Of a DNA stretch of 64,000 nt, positions 59,217 through 64,000 are shown piece after piece. Location: the NCBI RefSeq assembly GCF_000265425.1, contig NC_018014.1, positions 2,604,001-2,668,000 on the forward strand, given 5' to 3'. This stretch comes from Terriglobus roseus DSM 18391. Its GTDB lineage: Bacteria > Acidobacteriota > Terriglobia > Terriglobales > Acidobacteriaceae. Position 1 is the first letter of the stretch. Every line of letters starts with the position of its first letter. A program made the translations under genes and the position numbers. Under the pieces are notes generated by a model. The model was not told the DNA's origin. It made no database searches and worked only from the letters and a program-made list of their open reading frames with translations.

Positions 59217-62200
59217 TTAGAAGGTGAACTTGCCCCAGAGAACAATGTTTCTGCCGAGGGAACCCTGGCGAGCCAGCGATTGCGTTTCAAAGCTGGTCGG
59301 GCCGGTGCCGTACTGCAGGATGTCGGTTTCCAGGTACGGTCCACGATCGTTGTGATTAGCGATGTTCTGGACATCCATGCGCAGCAGGAGGAGACCGCGC
59401 TCCAGGCCAAGCAGCCCCGTGCCGAAGCCCTTCTGAACAGTAATGTCGTTGCGTGTGGTGCCGGGGTTGGAAAAGCTGTTGCGTCCCAGCAACCGCGAGT
59501 TGAACTGCCCGGACCGGTTGTTCGGGATCAGGAAGTGTACTTGGTCTGCAGTGACCGGAATCAAGGCACCATTGCTGGGATCGTTGAACGCAACATTGTT
59601 GTAGTAGACACCGGGAGTGCCACCAACAAAGCTACCGTCGATGCCGACTGTCTGGAACGGTGCACGAGCATTCCCAAGTATCGGACGATCGTTCGCAGCG
59701 GATCCGTCTCCGTTGTTATCCAGAGAACCAAGGCGGAAGGTACCGTAGGAACCACTCTGGAACTGCTCCACACCGGCAAAAGTGTAGTTACGGGTCAGTG
59801 CGCCGACGATGGTATCAGCGAACTTATTCGCAACGTGGAAGCCCTTGGGGGTGAAGGCATACGAGATCGATGCGTAGTGACGGTGGTCGAAGGCAGACGG
59901 TGCATACTCCTGCCGGCGTCCCACGGGTCCCAGGATCGCAGGTGCGGACGTGTTGCTGTCGCCGATAGCGAAGATTTCCGAACCGTTATCGAGGCTCTTG
60001 CTGAAGGTGTAGTTCGCGTGAACCGACAGGTACGAACCAAAGCGGCGCGAGAACTCGGTCTGCAGGCCGTTGTAGTTGCCGGAAGCAGAGTTATCGCGCA
60101 CGGTGATGGCACCGCGCGACGTATTCAGGCGCGTTCCCGTAACGCCGCTAAACGGGTTCAGGGTTGAATTTGCAAACAGGTCGTACGAGCGAACGCCCAC
60201 ATAACGCACAGCAAGAATCGCATTAGCTACCGACTGCTCGATGCCCAGGTTGTACTGATAGCTCACCGGATTCCGGAGATTGCTCGAAACTGTCGTCTGA
60301 CTTGCATTCGTGTTCAGCGTGGGAGTGAAGCTCGCCAGTGCTGCATTCGCATTCGCAATGCCCACACCGGTGTTGCTGGTGAGCGAACCTGCGATAGCAT
60401 TCGGAGCAGACTGCGCAGCGTTCGTCACAAAGTTCGAGAAATAGCTGTCGTAGAACATGCCGAAGCCGCCACGCAGTACCGTCTTGCCCGAACCGAACAT
60501 ACCGCCCTGATTCGGCGTGTACGCGAAACCGATGCGCGGGGAAAGATTGTTCTTGTCGTTCTTTACTCGGACGACCGTGGTAAGCGGCTGGTAGGGGTTG
60601 CTCTCGTCGATACCAGGGTAGGCCAGGGAGTTTTCCGGGTTACCCGTGTAGTCGTAACGCATGCCCAGGTTCACAGTGAAGTTCGGTGCGAACTTCACGT
60701 CGTCCTGAAAGAAGAAGCCGGAACGCCATACGTGCGGATCGGTACGGCGGGGTCCGATCGTCTTGGTAACGCTGCCGGAGGATCCGGTCTGGTTCGCAAG
60801 GAAGTTCTGCAGTGCGCTTTGGGCAGTTCCCTTCGCGTAGTTGATCGTGCCAGCGTTCACACCGATGGTGTCCTTCTCTAACTGGCGGCCAATATCGAAG
60901 CCTGCGCGGATGGACTGGCGACCGTGCGTGTAGGTGAAGGTGTCCTGCACCTGGTACAGATCTTCAGCACGTCCCTGCGGGAAAGCTCCCGTCTGGGGAC
61001 CGAGAGACGAGGAGGGAAATCCTGGCAGGTTCAGCAGAGGCAACGAGTAGGCGGGATTCGCCAGGGTAGCGGCTGTGGGTGCAAACGAGAAGTTGATGCG
61101 CGTTTCACTGACACGCAGTTCGTTCAGAACGTTGCCCGTGAAGACGTGTGTCCAGCTACCGGCACCCAGTTCCGAGGTGCCGCCCTGCTGTGTGTCCAGT
61201 CCCAGTGCGCCACCAGCTTCGTTCGCGAAGAAATCCGGCGTCAGAAGCTGACGGTCATGCAGGTAACGGAAGTAGAAGGAGTCCTTGTCGCTTGGCTTGA
61301 AGTCAACTCGAACACTCCATTGTGTATCCGGATTCTGCAGAGCAGCCGCAGGACGCTGAAAGAGTGCTTCTTCAACGAAGCAATTTCCACCCTGCGCACT
61401 GGCCGCGCAACCCGGCTGCACTCCAATATTGACGTTTGACGTCGGCTGATTCGTCACCTGGGCGTACGAGCCTAGGTAGGCGTTGTTCGCGGTGTATTGC
61501 TTCAGCAGTGCCACCTGCTGCGCGGAGACGCCCGTCAGGCTGTTCAGTGTTGCCACGCCTGCGGCAGTGGGTAACGTCACGGGGCTGATCTGAGTGTTGC
61601 CGTAGAAGCGCTGGAACTGTGTGCCACCGTAGACAAAGAGCTTGTCCTTGATGATGTAGCCGCCGCCCGTTGCTCCGATGGTGTGGCTCGTCTGACGCGG
61701 GTTGGGTGTGTCTGTACCGCGGAGGGAGTTCGGAACAGCGTTCAGGCCTGCGCTCGTGTAACGGTCATACACCGAACCGTGGAAGGAATTCGATCCCGAT
61801 TTGGTGACCAGATTGAACACGCCACCGCCCGAACGGCCAAACTCTGCCGAGGCGACGCTGGTCAGGACCGTCAGGTTCTCATAGAGGTCGGGGATGTTCG
61901 GCTGAAATGCTTGACCGCCGATGCCGACGTCATTGATCTCCTGACTGTCCAGCAGGAAGTTGTTCGAACGGGGACGCGCGCCATCCACCTGGAGGTTAAC
62001 GCCGTTACTCAACTGATTAGTGTCGGGGGCAGGGACAGTCTGTACGCCTGGAACGGTCGATGCCAGTTCCAGCGGATTCAGCGTGAATACGGGGAGCTTT
62101 GCGAGCTCGTTAGCGCTGATCGTTCCGGCGAGCTGGCCGTTTTCGGTATTAAGCGTCTCGCCCGATGCTTCCACCGTGATGGTGTCGCCGCGCGAACCAA

Positions 62201-62537
62201 CATTCAAGGTCACGTTGTACGTGGTAACTGTCGAGGAGCCAACGGAGACGTGCTGCGCCGTGAACTTCGAGAAGCCCTCATGCTCTGCACTGATCGTGTA
62301 GTTTTCCGGGCTGAGTGCGTCGACTCGGAAGGAACCATCGGCACCGGTCGTCAGGGTACGGGTTTCGCCCGTCTGTTCGCCCTTGATGGTGATGACGGTC
62401 TGGCCGATTGCGGCTCCGCTGGGATCTTTCGCTACGCCGGAGATGGCGCCTTTACTGGTCTGCGCGAAAGCCATTCCGTTTGCGAGAACGCACGAGGCCG
62501 CGACGGCCAAAACTGGCATGAAGGGGGAACGCTTCAA
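59217..62537 (-). CDS. Oar-like TonB-dependent outer-membrane receptor
   Basis: This 1106-aa receptor starts at TTG 62537 with GGAG 6 nt upstream; ATG 62519 would shorten the signal peptide (which ends M-A-F-A-Q). The carboxypeptidase regulatory-like domain spans about 28-110 and is followed by plug and barrel, ending in Phe (W-G-K-F-T-F). It has its own promoter and a strong terminator, so it is a single transcript. It is flanked by secreted M42 peptidase and secreted hydrolase genes, so peptide uptake is possible but unproven. Confidence 0.93.
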   Translation of the reverse strand: MKRSPFMPVLAVAASCVLANGMAFAQTSKGAISGVAKDPSGAAIGQTVITIKGEQTGETRTLTTGADGSFRVDALSPENYTISAEHEGFSKFTAQHVSVGSSTVTTYNVTLNVGSRGDTITVEASGETLNTENGQLAGTISANELAKLPVFTLNPLELASTVPGVQTVPAPDTNQLSNGVNLQVDGARPRSNNFLLDSQEINDVGIGGQAFQPNIPDLYENLTVLTSVASAEFGRSGGGVFNLVTKSGSNSFHGSVYDRYTSAGLNAVPNSLRGTDTPNPRQTSHTIGATGGGYIIKDKLFVYGGTQFQRFYGNTQISPVTLPTAAGVATLNSLTGVSAQQVALLKQYTANNAYLGSYAQVTNQPTSNVNIGVQPGCAASAQGGNCFVEEALFQRPAAALQNPDTQWSVRVDFKPSDKDSFYFRYLHDRQLLTPDFFANEAGGALGLDTQQGGTSELGAGSWTHVFTGNVLNELRVSETRINFSFAPTAATLANPAYSLPLLNLPGFPSSSLGPQTGAFPQGRAEDLYQVQDTFTYTHGRQSIRAGFDIGRQLEKDTIGVNAGTINYAKGTAQSALQNFLANQTGSSGSVTKTIGPRRTDPHVWRSGFFFQDDVKFAPNFTVNLGMRYDYTGNPENSLAYPGIDESNPYQPLTTVVRVKNDKNNLSPRIGFAYTPNQGGMFGSGKTVLRGGFGMFYDSYFSNFVTNAAQSAPNAIAGSLTSNTGVGIANANAALASFTPTLNTNASQTTVSSNLRNPVSYQYNLGIEQSVANAILAVRYVGVRSYDLFANSTLNPFSGVTGTRLNTSRGAITVRDNSASGNYNGLQTEFSRRFGSYLSVHANYTFSKSLDNGSEIFAIGDSNTSAPAILGPVGRRQEYAPSAFDHRHYASISYAFTPKGFHVANKFADTIVGALTRNYTFAGVEQFQSGSYGTFRLGSLDNNGDGSAANDRPILGNARAPFQTVGIDGSFVGGTPGVYYNNVAFNDPSNGALIPVTADQVHFLIPNNRSGQFNSRLLGRNSFSNPGTTRNDITVQKGFGTGLLGLERGLLLLRMDVQNIANHNDRGPYLETDILQYGTGPTSFETQSLARQGSLGRNIVLWGKFTF

Positions 62538-62582
62538 TGAATACTCCTAGTTTGTCGAGCTGACTGGGTGGGGGCCCGCAGT

Positions 62583-62611
62583 AGTATTGGCAATCCAAGG
62601 GCCAATCTCAA
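62583..62611 (-). promoter_or_regulatory. candidate sigma-70 promoter of the third TonB receptor
   Basis: On the minus strand TTGAGA (62611-62606), 17 bp and AATACT (62588-62583) lie about 45 bp before the TTG start. A 12-bp palindrome ATGAATATTCAT (62667-62678) lies upstream and could be an operator. Confidence 0.42.
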
Positions 62612-62760
62612 GTTGTTGAAAATGAGGCTCGCATAGCGATATCTCGCCTTGCACCACAAGAATTAAATGAATATTCATAGGCGACCTACAACAAACGGAA
62701 TCCGCCAAACGCCATCGATTTACGCGTCATTGAAATAGTTTTGACTCATCCATCGCGGAA

Positions 62761-63885
62761 TCAATGATTCAGAAAGGCGGTGATTTGTTCATTGAGGAAC
62801 GTTCTGTCGGCTGGGCTGGCTCCGGCTCCGGCAGGGTGGCCCCACAGAGATGGGATGGGTGTCAGCGTGACGTGCGGGATGAAGGCCGCTTCGTATCTTG
62901 CGTCTTCCAGGGGGAAGTAAAGATCCGTGGCTGAGGGCATGTAGAGGAACGGAACCTCGATCGATCGAAGGGCCTGCTCGACATCGCCATTGAAGTTGGT
63001 CGGTTTTCCCTCCGCCAGTGTCGTATTGCCGACGTTGTTCGACTCCCAGGTGCGCGCCTGCAGGATGTAGTTGTTCGCGTCGGCGCTGAAGCGTTTGCGG
63101 AAGCTGAACATGTACTGCTCGAAGGTGGTGCCGGGCGCTGCGGTGGTGCGCCAGAGTTCCTTGCGCCACCACTCCTGCGAGTAGAGCCAGCCGGCCCAGA
63201 CCATGCCGAAGGCCTCAAGTCCCTTCTCCGGCTCGGTCTTGTACTCGCCGTTCATGAAGGCAGGGTCGGCGGTGAGCGCGGCGATCTGGCCTTCAAGCCG
63301 AACGATCCCGTGGCCGTAGGTTTTGGCGGTGCCGCTTGTCGCGACGGCCCGGTCCATGAATGTGGGGTAGCTGACTGCCCACTGAAAAGCCTGCTGCGCC
63401 CCCATGGAAAAGCCAATGACCGCGCGCAGGTGCTGGATGTGCAGTTGCTCGATGAGCATCTGGTGCACAGCGTTTACGTTATCGCGGATGGTCATGACCG
63501 GAAAGCGTGGTCCGTCGAAGGGCGGCGGGGTGTTCGACGGAGAAGAGCTGCGGCCGTTGCCGAAGAGCTCGGAGGTGATGAGGAAGAGCTTTGAAGGGTC
63601 GAGGGCGCCTTTCGGGTAGTCGGGCGACTTTACTAGGAATTGGTAGCCCGTAAGGTTGGCCATGTAGTGCGAAGGAAGCAGGACCGCATTGGAGTGATCG
63701 GCGTTGAGCGTGCCGGTCGTGCCGTAGACGATGTGGGCTTCGGGAAGGACGACCCCGGACTCGGTTTTGAAGTTGTGAAGAACAAATTCATGGCGTTCGG
63801 GCGTCTGCGCCACCGTTTTCACGGGAGATTGACATACCGCGATGAGGTTGGATGAGAGGGTGAGCAGGATCAGGAGGCGGCGCAT
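62761..63885 (-). CDS. secreted MetX-like alpha/beta hydrolase
   Basis: This 374-aa alpha/beta hydrolase resembles the homoserine O-acetyltransferase branch: nucleophile Ser in G-F-S-M-G-A-Q-Q-A-F-Q-W and the late His in L-W-G-H-P-A-G. It starts at ATG 63885 with a signal peptide (core L-L-I-L-L-T-L-S-S, ending near A-V-C-Q). Export argues against methionine synthesis and for esterase or acyltransferase action outside the cytoplasm. The RBS is weak; an upstream GTG at 63924 is the alternative. Confidence 0.88.
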   Translation of the reverse strand: MRRLLILLTLSSNLIAVCQSPVKTVAQTPERHEFVLHNFKTESGVVLPEAHIVYGTTGTLNADHSNAVLLPSHYMANLTGYQFLVKSPDYPKGALDPSKLFLITSELFGNGRSSSPSNTPPPFDGPRFPVMTIRDNVNAVHQMLIEQLHIQHLRAVIGFSMGAQQAFQWAVSYPTFMDRAVATSGTAKTYGHGIVRLEGQIAALTADPAFMNGEYKTEPEKGLEAFGMVWAGWLYSQEWWRKELWRTTAAPGTTFEQYMFSFRKRFSADANNYILQARTWESNNVGNTTLAEGKPTNFNGDVEQALRSIEVPFLYMPSATDLYFPLEDARYEAAFIPHVTLTPIPSLWGHPAGAGASPADRTFLNEQITAFLNH

Positions 63886-64000
63886 ATCGAGAGAATATGC
63901 CGACTTTACGGTCAGTGGAACCACTTAGAGCGCTTCTGTCCGCGACTGATTCTCTGTCCTTTTACATATGACCACAAGTATATGATTTTTCATCAACTTC
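63886..64000. other. window end, upstream region of the MetX-like gene
   Basis: These 115 bp are AT-richer than the rest and probably contain the promoter of the hydrolase gene. I see no clear hexamer pair or gene. Confidence 0.3.

Noticed and set aside
62761..63885. MetX for methionine biosynthesis
   Set aside because: A signal peptide and the absence of other methionine genes argue against a cytoplasmic biosynthetic role.

Overview
The window is one contiguous, high-GC chromosomal segment. It most likely comes from an Acidobacteriota (Terriglobia, Acidobacteriaceae-like) genome. The basis is three very large Oar-like TonB-dependent receptors (1106-1214 aa) with an N-terminal carboxypeptidase-regulatory domain and no SusD partner, a secreted TonB-C-terminal-domain protein, a CRTAC1/UnbV protein paired with TPR proteins, HemQ-type heme synthesis, and Tat-exported sulfatases and glycosidase. 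I saw no transposase, integrase, phage gene or CRISPR array.

Region 1 (1-13.1 kb) looks like a low-oxygen / dormancy stress island. It carries the end of a histidine kinase, a receiver-only protein that has lost its phospho-acceptor Asp, a sigma-54 response regulator, and a CRP/FNR regulator with FNR-like cysteines. It also has a nitroreductase, an Hsp20-like protein, two tandem universal stress proteins, a 51-aa membrane microprotein, an L,D-transpeptidase, a decayed ABC ATPase, an alcohol dehydrogenase, an MgtA-like P-type ATPase and an HdeD-like protein. Seven GTGA-N6-TCAC palindromes lie in the non-coding gaps upstream of most of these genes. They match the half-site predicted from the R-E-x3-R recognition helix of the CRP/FNR protein. 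This is the best candidate for a coherent, little-described system in the window.

Region 2 (13.1-37.3 kb) is mostly housekeeping. It holds a secreted TonB-like protein, an S15 hydrolase, an M20 peptidase-MobA-MlaF operon, a methyltransferase, FlbD-MotA-MotB and DedA. A heme block follows (HemQ with Nth, HemC-HemD, HemX-HemA), interrupted by an AsmA-like gene and two small hydrophilic proteins. Then come a MutS-AnmK-lipoprotein operon with 4-nt overlaps and a tRNA-Gln(CTG) with its own promoter. A non-coding stretch near 24.3 kb holds three copies of a 26-bp repeat.

Region 3 (37.4-64 kb) is devoted to scavenging polymers. A five-gene minus-strand operon runs sulfatase, TonB receptor, parvulin, formylglycine-generating enzyme, sulfatase: the FGE matures the two Tat-exported sulfatases. 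After a MATE exporter comes a TPR/CRTAC1 pair divergent from a second TonB receptor, followed by a TPR lipid-free secreted protein and a Tat-exported GH32 fructanase. The end holds a secreted M42 aminopeptidase, a third TonB receptor and a secreted MetX-like alpha/beta hydrolase. Many true starts are TTG or GTG, chosen here by Shine-Dalgarno spacing and domain boundaries.
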